From Thermoanaerobacterium sp. PSU-2 (GTDB lineage Bacteria; Bacillota; Thermoanaerobacteria; Thermoanaerobacterales; Thermoanaerobacteraceae): a DNA stretch of 64,000 nt. Shown piece after piece: positions 34,854 to 45,200 of this stretch. Under the pieces are notes generated by a model. The model ran no database searches. It was not told where the DNA came from and worked only from the letters and a program-made list of their open reading frames with translations. The stretch's first letter is position 1. Each line of letters opens with the position of its first letter. The stretch spans positions 62,001 through 126,000 of the forward strand of contig NZ_MSQD01000002.1 of NCBI RefSeq assembly GCF_002102475.1, written 5' to 3'. The translations under genes were made by a program, and so were the position numbers.

Positions 34854-34882
34854 ATTTTATCACAAAAAATCAATTATGTAAA
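34854..34882 (-). promoter_or_regulatory. Vegetative promoter of rpsO
   Basis: TTTACA (34882-34877), a 17-bp spacer and TAAAAT (34859-34854) on the - strand, overlapping the end of ribF. It gives a leader of about 80 nt. Confidence 0.7.
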
Positions 34883-35802
34883 ATATATTTATAAGATTTT
34901 GCTAAAGCATAATCATTTTTCATCTGTTCTATAAGTTCTTTTTCGCTATTGAATTTTATTTCATTTCGAACACGCTTAATAAATTCAATTTCTATAAACA
35001 GCCCATAAATATTTTCATTAAAATCTAAAATATACGTTTCAACAGATAAATTATTGACATTAAAAGTCGGATTTATTCCAATATTTGTTATACCGAGAAA
35101 GCGTCTATTGCCTATTTTTACTTTCGTTATATACACGCCATTTAATGGTAAGATACAATCCCTGTCTATCCTAATATTAGCTGTTGGGAATCCTAACTTT
35201 CTTCCGATTTTTCTACCACTAATGACATACCCTTCTAAGCTAAAATATCTCCCAAGACATTTGCTTGCTTCTTCTACATTTCCTTCCTGGATCAAAGAAC
35301 GTATAAAGCTACTACTTATTGGAATATCGTTCAATTTTATAGGTTCAACAATATATACTTCATAATTATAAATCTTCGAAAAATTTTTTAAAAGTGAAAC
35401 ATCACCATTAGCATTGTATCCAAATCTATAATTATCCCCTACAACTGCAATTTTCATATTTAACTTGTTAATTAAAATGTTCTCAATAAAAGCCTTTGGA
35501 GATAACAATGAAAAATCCTTATTAAAGTCATAAATTATAGCGTAATCTAAATTAAATTTAGAAAATTCCTCTATCTTTTTCCTATTAGTCGTCAATAGCT
35601 TTTGATAATCATTTTTGTATATTGTCTTTGTCGTATGGTGTTTAAATGTAAATACAGAGCTCATCATTTTATTTGTTTTTGACAATTCTACTGATTTTTT
35701 AATTAGTTCTTGATGTCCAAGATGGATACCATCAAAGTTTCCAAGAGCGATTACTTTTTTATCATTGTATTTTTCTGTATTGTACTCATCTATTATTATC
35801 AC
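34870..35802 (-). CDS. ribF: Bifunctional riboflavin kinase / FAD synthetase
   Basis: Makes FMN from riboflavin and FAD from FMN. The 310-residue protein has an N-terminal adenylyltransferase domain (ALGNFDGIHLGHQELI; ISSSFIRSLIQEGNVEEA) and a C-terminal flavokinase domain (about 185-305; GRKIGRKLGFPTANI, NIGINPTF). The GTG start follows the truB stop with no gap, with GGAG about 11 nt upstream. The truB-ribF-rpsO order is that of Bacillus. Confidence 0.96.
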   Translation of the reverse strand: MIIIDEYNTEKYNDKKVIALGNFDGIHLGHQELIKKSVELSKTNKMMSSVFTFKHHTTKTIYKNDYQKLLTTNRKKIEEFSKFNLDYAIIYDFNKDFSLLSPKAFIENILINKLNMKIAVVGDNYRFGYNANGDVSLLKNFSKIYNYEVYIVEPIKLNDIPISSSFIRSLIQEGNVEEASKCLGRYFSLEGYVISGRKIGRKLGFPTANIRIDRDCILPLNGVYITKVKIGNRRFLGITNIGINPTFNVNNLSVETYILDFNENIYGLFIEIEFIKRVRNEIKFNSEKELIEQMKNDYALAKSYKYILHN

Positions 35803-36672
35803 TTAGCCATCAGCTCCAAATAACAATCGTTCGACATAGATTCTATCACCTACAACTTTGCCAACGCCAACAAAGAAATGTTCTGGACTGTACAATTTTA
35901 TAAATTCAGCATCTACATCTGTGTATTTATTTTTCACAGGATTGCCATGCACAATCTTATGATAATCATCATTGCTAAGACAAACATCAGGAAATGTTAT
36001 AATATCATCCATTTTCATTATTTTATATTTTCCATCTACAATTTCTTCTAATGTAAATGAATTTTCTAAAGTAAATGATCCAGCGCTTGTTCTAATAAGC
36101 ATTGACATATATCCTGAAATATTCAAATAATCACAAATATCACGAACAAGAGCTCTTACATATGTTCCTTTTGAACATTTTACGTCAAACATGATTTTGT
36201 ACGGTGCTTCGTAAGATAGCACATTAATGTCATATATAGTCACAAGAGAAGGCTTGATATCAATAGTTTTGCCTTCTCGTGCATATTGATAAAGTTTTTT
36301 TCCATCAACTTTTTTAGCAGAGTAAATAGGTGGAATCTGTAAAATATCGCCTTTAAATGCATTTTCAATTTCTGATATTTTATACTGTTCCAAAATTTTA
36401 ACAGGCGTTACACTTGTAATATTTCCAAATTTATCAATGCTGTCTGTAGAGAAACCAAAAGTTATTTCTGCTCTATACGTCTTTGTTTGTGATACTACAT
36501 ACTGAGCCAATTTCGTTGCTTTACCTATACATATAGGCAATACACCTGCTGCTCCCGGATCAAGTGTTCCCAAATGGCCTATTTTTTTTATATTAAGATT
36601 TCTCCTTAAAAATGATATTACATCATGAGATGTCATACCTGGCGGCTTCAAAACATTTAAAAAACCATCCAT
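35803..36672 (-). CDS. truB: tRNA pseudouridine(55) synthase
   Basis: Modifies U55 in the T-loop of tRNAs. The 289-residue protein has the N-terminal FLNVLKPPGMTSHDVI, the catalytic Asp in GHLGTLDPGAAGVLP, KTYRAEITFG and CSKGTYVRALVRDI. The C-terminal extension has PUA-like features. It starts 6 bp after nrnA. Confidence 0.96.
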   Translation of the reverse strand: MDGFLNVLKPPGMTSHDVISFLRRNLNIKKIGHLGTLDPGAAGVLPICIGKATKLAQYVVSQTKTYRAEITFGFSTDSIDKFGNITSVTPVKILEQYKISEIENAFKGDILQIPPIYSAKKVDGKKLYQYAREGKTIDIKPSLVTIYDINVLSYEAPYKIMFDVKCSKGTYVRALVRDICDYLNISGYMSMLIRTSAGSFTLENSFTLEEIVDGKYKIMKMDDIITFPDVCLSNDDYHKIVHGNPVKNKYTDVDAEFIKLYSPEHFFVGVGKVVGDRIYVERLLFGADG

Positions 36673-36678
36673 TTTTAA

Positions 36679-37632
36679 TCACTCATCTACTTCAGATTTT
36701 ATTAAATCTAAAATTTTTTCTTTTACATCATTTATACTGCCTTTTACTAAGAATCCTGATGCTCTTACATGACCACCACCGCCAAATTCTTTAGCTAGTT
36801 TATTTACATCCACATACTTTTTAGAGCGTAAACTTCCTTTTACAAAATCGTCTTTTTCAACCAGCATAACAGCGATTTCCACACTATCTATATCTCTTCC
36901 ATAATTTATAATATTCTCTACATCTTCTAATTTTGTATTTGTGCTAAGAAAATCTTCATTTGATATCTCCATATACGCAACTTTTCCATCAAAATAAAGT
37001 TCCATATTGTTTATAACTCTGCCTATTAACTTAAGCTTCTCATATTTAATATTATGAAAAACAATATTGGATATTTTATCCACAGAAGCACCGTTATTTA
37101 TTAAATCACCAGCAACTTCATGAGTAAATGATGTAGTTGAGCCATACATAAAATGTCCCGTGTCTGTAACAACTCCAACATACAGACATTCTGCAATTTC
37201 TTGGTCCAAATCAATACCTAATATTTTTATCAATTGATATACTATCTCAGATGACGAAGCTGCATTTGTATCTACATAATTCATAGTAGCATACAAAGTA
37301 TTTGAAATATGATGATCTATATTTATTGACTTAGGAACTTTTCTAAGCAATTCTTTTGCCTTTCCCATTCTATCTGAATCAGCGCAATCTACAGCTATAA
37401 GCAAATCTGCTGATATGTCAAATGGTTTTGTGATTTTATCTGTGTATGGCATAAATCTATAGATCTCAGGTATATCATCATCAATAAATATAGATACATC
37501 TTTTCTCAATTTATTCATGGCCTTGTATAATGCAGTAACACATCCTATTCCATCACCATCAGGTGATACATGCGTTACAATAGCTATTTTTTCAGCTTCT
37601 CTTATTGAATCCAACATATCATTTAAAATCAT
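36679..37632 (-). CDS. nrnA: DHH-family nanoRNase / pAp phosphatase
   Basis: Degrades 2-5-mer RNA and dephosphorylates 3'-phosphoadenosine 5'-phosphate. The 317-residue protein has [20 protein letters not shown], the DHH motif in [15 protein letters not shown] and the DHHA1-domain glycine loop [11 protein letters not shown]. Its start overlaps the rbfA stop by 4 bp. Position between rbfA and truB is usual in Clostridia. Confidence 0.93.
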   Translation of the reverse strand: MILNDMLDSIREAEKIAIVTHVSPDGDGIGCVTALYKAMNKLRKDVSIFIDDDIPEIYRFMPYTDKITKPFDISADLLIAVDCADSDRMGKAKELLRKVPKSINIDHHISNTLYATMNYVDTNAASSSEIVYQLIKILGIDLDQEIAECLYVGVVTDTGHFMYGSTTSFTHEVAGDLINNGASVDKISNIVFHNIKYEKLKLIGRVINNMELYFDGKVAYMEISNEDFLSTNTKLEDVENIINYGRDIDSVEIAVMLVEKDDFVKGSLRSKKYVDVNKLAKEFGGGGHVRASGFLVKGSINDVKEKILDLIKSEVDE

Positions 37633-37988
37633 TTGTCTTCACTCTCTTGACTATCTAAATCTCTTAAAATCTTAGAAATATGAGCACCATATTCTATCGA
37701 ATTATCAAGTTCGAAAATCAATTCAGGAGTATATCTTAACTTAATTCTTTTTCCTAATTCATGTCTTATAAAACCAGTTGCACTTTTTAAACCTTCTATA
37801 GTGTTTTTCTTCTCGTCATCATTTCCATAAACGCTAATATAAATTTTTGCATAACGCAAATCTTTTGAAACCTCGATATCTGTTATGCTAGTCATACTGC
37901 TTATCCTTGGATCCTTTATCTCTTCGAATATCATTTGGCTTACTTCTTTTTTTATTTCTTCTGATAAACGTCCAATTCTGTACTGCAC
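37629..37988 (-). CDS. rbfA: Ribosome-binding factor A
   Basis: Late 30S maturation factor that acts on the 16S rRNA 5' end. The 119-residue protein has the KH-like fold with [30 protein letters not shown] and [19 protein letters not shown]. It lies 14 bp after infB. Bacillus ylxP, normally between infB and rbfA, is missing. Confidence 0.95.
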   Translation of the reverse strand: MQYRIGRLSEEIKKEVSQMIFEEIKDPRISSMTSITDIEVSKDLRYAKIYISVYGNDDEKKNTIEGLKSATGFIRHELGKRIKLRYTPELIFELDNSIEYGAHISKILRDLDSQESEDK

Positions 37989-38002
37989 ATTAATTCATCC
38001 TT

Positions 38003-40042
38003 TCAACGAGGTATTTCCTCCATCTGATATGCTTCCAGCACATCACCTTCTTTTATGTCATTAAATCTTTCTATACCGATTCCACATTCAAAACCAGATT
38101 GTACTTCTTTTACATCATCTTTAAATCTCTTTAACGAAGATATTTTCCCTTCAAAAATCACTATGCCATCTCTTACTAATCTTATGTTTGCATTTCTGGA
38201 AATTTTACCTTCTACAACATAGCATCCAGCCACATTCCCTACATTAGGAACTCTAAATACTGCTCTTACTTCTGCTTTACCTAATTCTTTTTCTCTATAC
38301 TCTGGTTCCAACATACCCTTCATAGCTGCTTTTAAATCATCAATTGCATCATAGATTACTCTATATAACCTTATATCGACTTTCTCTTTTTCTGCTAAAG
38401 ACTTAGCCTTGCTATCAGGTCTTACATTAAAACCGATTATTATAGCATTAGACGCGGAAGCAAACATAACATCAGTTTCAGTAATAGCACCAACCGCTCC
38501 ATGGATAACTCTAAGTCTAACATCATCATTACTCAATTGCTCAATTGAGCTTTTTAATGCTTCCACAGAACCCTGCACGTCAGCTTTTAATATTATATTT
38601 AACTCTTTTACATTGCCTTCTTTTATTTGATTAAATAGTTCATCAAGAGATATCTTTTGCTTTTGCATCATTTCTTCTTCTCTAAACTTTTCCTTGCGTT
38701 TTTCGGCAATTGAACGAGCTTTTTTCTCATCATCCAATACAACAAGTATGTCTCCTGCCTTTGGAACATCAGATAGTCCCAAAACTTCAACAGGTATTGA
38801 TGGTGATGCTTTTTTAACCTTCCTACCTTTATCGTCAAACATTGCTCTCACTTTTCCATAAGCTGTGCCAGCAATTATTACATCACCTGTTTTTAGTGTT
38901 CCCTTTTGTACTAAAACTGTTGCAACAGGACCTCTGTTTTTGTCAAGTTGTGCTTCAATGATTGTACCTCTGGCTGGCCTATTTGGATTTGCCTTTAATT
39001 CTAACATTTCCGCTTCCAACAATATCATTTCAAGCAAATCATCAAGCCCAATATTTTTTTGCGCTGAAACATTGACACATATTGTACTTCCGCCCCAATC
39101 CTCTGGCACCAAACCATATTCCACCAATTCTTGCTTAACTCTATCTGGGTTCGCATTAGGTTTATCAATTTTATTTATGGCTACAATTATCGGAACATTT
39201 GCAGCTTTAGCATGGTTTATTGCTTCTATTGTTTGAGGCATAACACCATCATCCGCTGCTACAACTAATACAGCAATATCAGTCACGCTGGCACCTCTCG
39301 CTCTCATAGCCGTAAATGCTTCATGTCCTGGTGTATCCAAAAACACGACTTTTTTGCCATTTATTTCTACAACAGATGCACCAATGTGTTGCGTAATTCC
39401 TCCAGCTTCACGTTGAGTAACGTTTGTCTTTCTGATTGCATCCAGCAAGGATGTTTTTCCATGATCTACATGACCCATCACAGTTATTACAGGTGGTCTG
39501 GGCAGAAGATCTTTTTCGTCATCTTCTTTGTCTATGATTTCAAGATTATCTTCATTTTCCTCTTTTTTTTCTAATAAAAAGCCATACTCTTCAGCGATTT
39601 GCGAGGCATTTTCATAGTCTATTTGTTGATTTATTGTCACCATTATTCCTTTGGATATCAATTTCTTTATGATATCTGAAGGATTTATTTTCATTTTTTC
39701 AGATAGCTCTTTAACAGTTATAAACGCAGGTATCGATATTATTTTAACAGAATCATCTTGTGGTTTATTGTTATCGTCCTTTGCTTTTTTGGCATCTGAC
39801 TTTTTTTGCTTTTTGTTAGACTTTTTAGGCTTTTCATCAATTTCGTCATATTCTTCTACTAATTCATCGGTCTCTTTTTCCTCTTTTTCGGTCAATAAAT
39901 CTATTATTAAACTTACTTCATCATCTTCTAACGTGCTCATATGATTTTTTACATTAATATCTAAATCATTTAACTTCGAAATCAATTCCTTGCTCGTAAT
40001 TTTTAGTTCTTTTGCCAACTCATAAACTCTTGTCTTTGACAT
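38003..40042 (-). CDS. infB: Translation initiation factor IF-2
   Basis: GTPase that places initiator tRNA on the 30S subunit. The 679-residue protein has an N-terminal IF2-N module ([15 protein letters not shown]), a short Lys/Glu-rich linker (about 55-100), a second IF2-N module, then the G domain (G1 [13 protein letters not shown]3 DTPGHEAF, G4 NKID) and C-terminal domains. The ATG at 40042 is fixed by GGAGGTG; the earlier in-frame ATG lies in that site. The linker is short relative to Bacillus (716 residues). Confidence 0.97.
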   Translation of the reverse strand: MSKTRVYELAKELKITSKELISKLNDLDINVKNHMSTLEDDEVSLIIDLLTEKEEKETDELVEEYDEIDEKPKKSNKKQKKSDAKKAKDDNNKPQDDSVKIISIPAFITVKELSEKMKINPSDIIKKLISKGIMVTINQQIDYENASQIAEEYGFLLEKKEENEDNLEIIDKEDDEKDLLPRPPVITVMGHVDHGKTSLLDAIRKTNVTQREAGGITQHIGASVVEINGKKVVFLDTPGHEAFTAMRARGASVTDIAVLVVAADDGVMPQTIEAINHAKAANVPIIVAINKIDKPNANPDRVKQELVEYGLVPEDWGGSTICVNVSAQKNIGLDDLLEMILLEAEMLELKANPNRPARGTIIEAQLDKNRGPVATVLVQKGTLKTGDVIIAGTAYGKVRAMFDDKGRKVKKASPSIPVEVLGLSDVPKAGDILVVLDDEKKARSIAEKRKEKFREEEMMQKQKISLDELFNQIKEGNVKELNIILKADVQGSVEALKSSIEQLSNDDVRLRVIHGAVGAITETDVMFASASNAIIIGFNVRPDSKAKSLAEKEKVDIRLYRVIYDAIDDLKAAMKGMLEPEYREKELGKAEVRAVFRVPNVGNVAGCYVVEGKISRNANIRLVRDGIVIFEGKISSLKRFKDDVKEVQSGFECGIGIERFNDIKEGDVLEAYQMEEIPR

Positions 40043-40043
40043 T

Positions 40044-40364
40044 TTATTCACCTCCATTAGTTAGAACCTCCTTTGCTTCAGCTAATAGTTTGTTAGATAG
40101 GTTTTCATCTGTAATGCCAATCACCGCTGTATCGTCTCTCCCTATGCTTTTGCCGATATAAGACATATTACCAGCGATTATATATAAAATGTTTTTAGAA
40201 TTACATAAAGATATAAACTTTTTCTTTGTATTTTCAGAAGCATCTTCCGCTATAATAACAAGACGAACACTTGATTTAGCAATTCCTTTTTCAACTGGCA
40301 ACCTTCCCGGCAATAATTTTCCTGCTCTCCTGCACAACCCCAGCATAGAATAAAATTTATTCAT
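40044..40364 (-). CDS. ylxQ: L7Ae/L30e-family RNA-binding protein YlxQ
   Basis: Putative K-turn-binding ribosome-associated protein. The 106-residue protein has [18 protein letters not shown] and [15 protein letters not shown], the L7Ae/L30e fold pattern. The ATG at 40364 follows AAGAGG. The C-terminal region of ylxR, once its frame is restored, overlaps this start by 8 bp (ATGAATAA), typical of coupled genes in the nusA-ylxR-ylxQ-infB operon. Confidence 0.9.
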   Translation of the reverse strand: MNKFYSMLGLCRRAGKLLPGRLPVEKGIAKSSVRLVIIAEDASENTKKKFISLCNSKNILYIIAGNMSYIGKSIGRDDTAVIGITDENLSNKLLAEAKEVLTNGGE

Positions 40365-40627
40365 TTGAAACCTCTTTTCTGATTTGTTCAATAATATCTT
40401 CAGTTAATGAAGTTTCCAATGCCCTTTCTATTTTTTTTTGATTTTAAGGCTTTTTCTACACAATCAATGTTTTTGCAGACATAGCAACCTCTCCCAGATA
40501 ACTTACCTGTCAAATCAACTTGGACTTCATTGCTATGCGCTTTTTTGACGATTCGAAGCAACTCTCTCTTTGGCTTCATTTCCTGGCAACCAAGACACAT
40601 TCTCATTGGAACTTTTTTGGACTTCAC
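40357..40627 (-). pseudogene. ylxR: YlxR family nucleic-acid-binding protein, frame broken in a run of nine A
   Basis: YlxR is a small RNA-binding/regulatory protein of the nusA operon. The first 65 residues are intact (PMRMCLGCQEMKPKRELLRI, GRGCYVCKN), starting at GTG 40627. Then a run of nine A (40439-40431) shifts the frame, and the literal reading ends at 40400 after 75 residues with an unrelated tail. Removing one A restores a family-like C-terminus (KSKKIERALETSLTEDIIEQ) that ends at 40357 after 89 residues, the normal length, overlapping ylxQ. Sequencing error, real mutation or transcriptional slippage on the A run are all possible. Confidence 0.82.
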
Positions 40628-40644
40628 GTTATCAACCCCAACCT

Positions 40645-41682
40645 TTAAGATTTAGCAGTAGATTCACTTGTTATGTCTATTTTCCATCCTGTTAGCTTAG
40701 CAGCTAATCTTACATTTTGTCCTTCTTTGCCAATTGCAAGAGAAAGCTGATAATCAGGTACGACGACTCTTGCTATTTTTTCTTTTTCATCAATATCAAT
40801 ACTTAAAACTTTAGCCGGACTTAAAGCGTTAGTTACAAATTCCTGTGGTTTTGAGCTCCATTTTACGATATCTATCTTTTCACCCTTTAGCTCATTTACA
40901 ACAGCTTGTACCCTTGCGCCTTTGTAACCTACACATGAACCTACGGGATCAACATTTTCGTCTTTTGCATATACAGCCATTTTCGTCCTTGAACCAGGCT
41001 CTCTCGAAATACTTCGAATTTCGACGATACCTTGTTGCAATTCTGGTACCTCCATCTCAAAAAGCCTTTTTACTAATCCTGGATGCGAACGTGATATAAG
41101 TATTTGCGGACCTTTTGTAGTCTTTTTAACTTCTACTATATAGACTTTTATTCTATCTCCATGTTTGTAGGTTTCGTTTGGAATCTGCTCATTTGGTGTC
41201 AAAGTAGCTTCAGTTTTACCTAAATCAACTAAAACATTCTTTTTTTCTATTCTTTCTACGATTCCAGTGACTATTTCTGATTCCTTGCTTAAAAAGTCTT
41301 CATACACAATGCCTCGTTCTGCTTCTCTTATTCTTTGAACAACAACCTGTTTAGCATTTTGTGCTGCTATTCTCCCAAAAGATTTTGGCGTAACTTCAAT
41401 ATCAACGGTATCACCAACAAGGTATTTCTTACTTAATTTTTGAGCTTCTTCCAAACTTATTTCAAGCAAATCATTGTACACATTTTCGACAACTGTTTTT
41501 TGAGCATAGACTTTAACATCGCCAGTTTCTCTATCCATCTTTACTTTGACATTCTGAGCTGTTCCATAGTTTTTTTTGTACGCCGAAACCAATGCAGCTT
41601 CTATTGCTTCAAACATCGTTTCTTTCGGAATGCCTTTATCTTTGCAAATTTGTTCAAGTGCTTCAATAAATTCACTATTCAT
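40645..41682 (-). CDS. nusA: Transcription termination/antitermination factor NusA
   Basis: RNA polymerase-associated factor for pausing, termination and antitermination. The 345-residue protein has the N-terminal polymerase-binding domain, an S1 domain (IVTGIVERIEKKNVLVDLG) and two KH domains (VDPVGSCVGYKGARVQAVV; LAIGKEGQNVRLAAKLTGW). It lacks the C-terminal acidic repeats of Escherichia coli NusA, as usual for Firmicutes. AAAGGAGGGAAAATA precedes the ATG; rimP ends 18 bp upstream. Confidence 0.97.
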   Translation of the reverse strand: MNSEFIEALEQICKDKGIPKETMFEAIEAALVSAYKKNYGTAQNVKVKMDRETGDVKVYAQKTVVENVYNDLLEISLEEAQKLSKKYLVGDTVDIEVTPKSFGRIAAQNAKQVVVQRIREAERGIVYEDFLSKESEIVTGIVERIEKKNVLVDLGKTEATLTPNEQIPNETYKHGDRIKVYIVEVKKTTKGPQILISRSHPGLVKRLFEMEVPELQQGIVEIRSISREPGSRTKMAVYAKDENVDPVGSCVGYKGARVQAVVNELKGEKIDIVKWSSKPQEFVTNALSPAKVLSIDIDEKEKIARVVVPDYQLSLAIGKEGQNVRLAAKLTGWKIDITSESTAKS

Positions 41683-41700
41683 TATTTTCCCTCCTTTAAT

Positions 41701-42156
41701 CTAAAATTTTATAACAGGTTTAACCAAACTAACATTTTTTATATCAAATTCTCTTTTCCCGCCATCATCAACAATGATTACTTTATCATCTTCAAGGCCT
41801 AAAAGCTCCCCTTCATACTTTTTCTTTTTATCTATCGGTTGATATAATGAAACTTCAACTAAGCTGCCTTTGAATTTTTCAAAATCCCGTTTTGTTTTTA
41901 ATGGTCTATCTATTCCTGGTGAAGAAACTTCAAGTATATAGCTATTATCTATTGGATCTACTTCATCCAGCTTTTCACTTAAATATTCACTTATAATTTG
42001 ACAATCGTCTAAGCTAACTCCTCCATCTTTGTCTATATAAACTCTTAGATACCAATTGTTGCCTTCTTTTTTGTATTCAACATCAACCAATTCAAAATTG
42101 TTTTTTTCTATGGCGGGAGTAACAAGCTGTCTTGTCAACTCTTCAATCTTTGACAA
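41701..42156 (-). CDS. rimP: Ribosome maturation factor RimP
   Basis: 30S assembly factor. The 151-residue protein has KNNFELVDVEYKKEGNNWYLRVYIDKDGGVSLDDC and the ILEVSSPGIDRPLK motif, with a C-terminal Sm-like barrel. The TTG start is chosen because AAGGAGG lies 8 nt upstream and the protein then has family length; the longer frame would read into the leader. It is first in the rimP-nusA-infB operon. Confidence 0.94.
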   Translation of the reverse strand: MSKIEELTRQLVTPAIEKNNFELVDVEYKKEGNNWYLRVYIDKDGGVSLDDCQIISEYLSEKLDEVDPIDNSYILEVSSPGIDRPLKTKRDFEKFKGSLVEVSLYQPIDKKKKYEGELLGLEDDKVIIVDDGGKREFDIKNVSLVKPVIKF

Positions 42157-42201
42157 TTTGATAACCTCCTTGTAGCTCATTATTTTATATATATAATACG
42201 A

Positions 42202-42223
42202 AAGAGTGGGAAACCCCACTCTT
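42202..42223 (-). terminator. Leader hairpin before rimP
   Basis: AAGAGTGGG and CCCACTCTT form a 9-bp stem with a 4-nt loop, followed by TTCGTATT on the - strand, so the U-tract is poor. It lies about 20 nt into the predicted rimP transcript and could attenuate it; it may also stop polC mRNA reading through. Confidence 0.55.
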
Positions 42224-42250
42224 AAGTTCCATCTCTATTTTGCCATATCA

Positions 42251-42279
42251 ATTATAACATACACAAATAACCAATGCAA
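42251..42279 (-). promoter_or_regulatory. Vegetative promoter of the rimP-nusA-infB operon
   Basis: TTGCAT (42279-42274), a 17-bp spacer and TATAAT (42256-42251) on the - strand, with a TGT extended -10. It lies at the 3' end of polC and gives a leader of about 90 nt. Confidence 0.82.
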
Positions 42280-42281
42280 CA

Positions 42282-45200
42282 TTAAAATAAACTTAATTGA
42301 TTTGATTCAGGAATATCCTGCAAACAACCATGCTGCTTTAAAATGTCAATAACAGTTTTGCTGATTCTCGTTCTATTTCTCAGGTCTTCTATTGATAAAA
42401 ATTTGCCTTTTTCCCTCTCTTCAGCTATTATCTTCGCTGCTTGCTTGCCTATACCTTCCAATGAGTTCAATGGAGGTAATATGCCATCTTTTGTAATTAA
42501 AAATTTTACTGCATCAGATTTATATAAATCAATATTTGTGAATCTTAGACCTCTAAGGTACATTTCGAGGCCAACCTCTAATATTGTCAATAAGCTTTTC
42601 TCTTTTGCCGTAGCATTATTGCCCTTTGATTCAATTAGCCTTATATTTTCCTTGATTTTCTCTAATGAATCCATCATATCTAAATTAAACTCATCAGCTC
42701 TAACAGTAAAATAGGTAGCATAAAAAGCCTCAGGGTGGTGCACTTTAAAATAAGCTATCCTAAAAGCCATTATGACATAGGCAACTGCATGGGCTTTAGG
42801 AAACATGTACTTGATTTTTTGACATGACTGAATAAACCAATCAGGCACATTATGGTTTTTCATTTCTTCTATTTCTTCATCTTTGATGCCTTTCCCTTTT
42901 CTAACGCTTTCCATTATCTTAAAAGACAGTTTCTTATCAAGCCCTTTGCTGATAAGAAATAACATTATATCATCTCTTGTAGAGATTACCTCTTTAAGTG
43001 TGGCTTTGCCTTCTTTTATTATGTCCTGTGCGTTATTAAGCCAAACATCCGTGCCATGTGATAGTCCGCTTATTCTTACAAGTTCTGCAAAAGTTGTGGG
43101 CTTTGTATCAACCAGCATTTGTCTTACAAATTTCGTTCCAAATTCAGGCAATCCTAAAGTGCCTACTGTACAATTTATATCTTCTGGATTTATGTTAAGT
43201 GCTTCTACACTTGTAAAAAGGCTCATCGTCTTTTTATCATCTAATGGTATTTCTCTGGCATTGATTCCTGTCAAATCTTCCAGCATTCTTATTACAGTAG
43301 GATCATCATGACCAAGTATATCAAGCTTAAGCAATCTTCCGCTTATAGAATGATAATCAAAGTGTGTTGTTATTATGTCTGAATCTTGTGCATCTGCAGG
43401 ATGCTGTATTGGTGTAAAATCGTAAATATCTTTGTCTTTAGGAACGACCATAACGCCACCTGGATGTTGCCCTGTAGTCCTTTTGGCACCAGTACAACCC
43501 ATGACTAACCTCTTGATTTCTGCATTATGAACCGTTAAATTTTTTTCTTCGAAATACTTTTTCACAAAGCCGTATGCTGTTTTATCAGCCAATGTACCAA
43601 TAGTTCCAGCTCTAAAGACGTGACCTGTACCAAATATTTCTTCTGTGTACTTATGTGCTATCGGTTGATAATCTCCTGAAAAGTTTAAATCTATATCTGG
43701 TTCTTTATCCCCTTCAAATCCAAGGAACACTTCAAATGGAATATCATGCCCATCTTTTCTCATCTTTGTTCCGCATTGTGGACAATCTTTATCAGGCATA
43801 TCCACACCAGAACCATAACTTCCGTCTAATATAAACTCCGAGTGCTTGCAATGAGGGCAGATATAATGAGGTGGCAGTGGGTTAACCTCGGTTATTCCAC
43901 TCATGGTTGCCACAAATGATGAACCGACTGAACCCCTTGAACCAACTAAATAACCATCACTCAGTGATTTTGTAACTAACTTTTGAGCTATAATATACAT
44001 GACAGCATAGCCATTATTTATGATAGAATTTAACTCTTTGTCCAGCCTTTTTTCAACTATTTCTGGCAATTTTTCACCGTATATTTCATGAGCTTTGTTT
44101 AATGTCAATTTCCTAAGCTCTTCTTCTGCACCTTCTATTGACGGAGGAAATGTTCCATCTGGTATTGGTTTAACATCTTCTATAGAATCTACTATTTGAT
44201 TAGGATTGTCTATGACAATCTCCTTTGCAATCTCTCTATCAAAATAATCAAATTCTCGCAGCATTTCATCAGTTGTTCTGAAATAAAGTGGTGGTTGTCT
44301 ATCAGCATCTTTAAACCCCTTTCCATACATGAGTATTTTTCGATACACATTATCCCAAGGGTCTAAAAAATGTACATCACACGTTGCAACAACCGGCTTT
44401 TTGAGTTGTTTGCCTAAATCATAAATTCTTTTATTTATTTTAATCAATTCTTCTTTGTTTTTTACCTCACCCTTATCAATTAAAAATTCGTTATTTCCTA
44501 AGGGTTGCACTTCTAAATAATCATAATAACTGATGATTTCATGTAATTTATCGTCGTCAAGATTTGATATAAGTCCTCTAAAGACTTCGCCTTGTTCACA
44601 AGCAGAACCAATTAACAATCCTTCTCTCATTTGCGACAAAAGACTTTTAGGAATTCTCGGATTTCTATGAAAATACTCCAAATTTGACCTTGATACCAAT
44701 TCATAGAGATTTCTCAACCCCTTTTGATTCTTGACAAGTATAATCACATGATATGTAGGCATTTTTTTTATGTCAACCTTGTTTTTTAAATAATCATTTA
44801 TTTCATTTACTTTTTCTATTCCGCTTTCTTTCAGCTTATTGATGCTTTTAATAAAAATTTCAGCAGTTGCTTTAGCATCGTCTACGGCTCTATGATGATT
44901 TTCAAGTGACACACCAAGATGCTGCGCTACAGTATCCAGTTTGTAATTTTTTAGATTTTCATACATGTGCCTACTTAACTCTAAAGTGTCTAAAACGGGA
45001 TTGTCCACTTCCATACCAAGATTTCTGGCCTTTGTCTTTATAAAAGTCACATCAAAGTTTGCATTATGCGCTACAAGAATAGAATCCTTTATAAAGTCCA
45101 AAAATTTAGGCAAAATTTCTTCAATAGATGGGTACTCTTTAACCATGTCGTCTGTTATGCCAGTCAATTTTGTTATAAATTTAGATATGTGAACTTGTGG

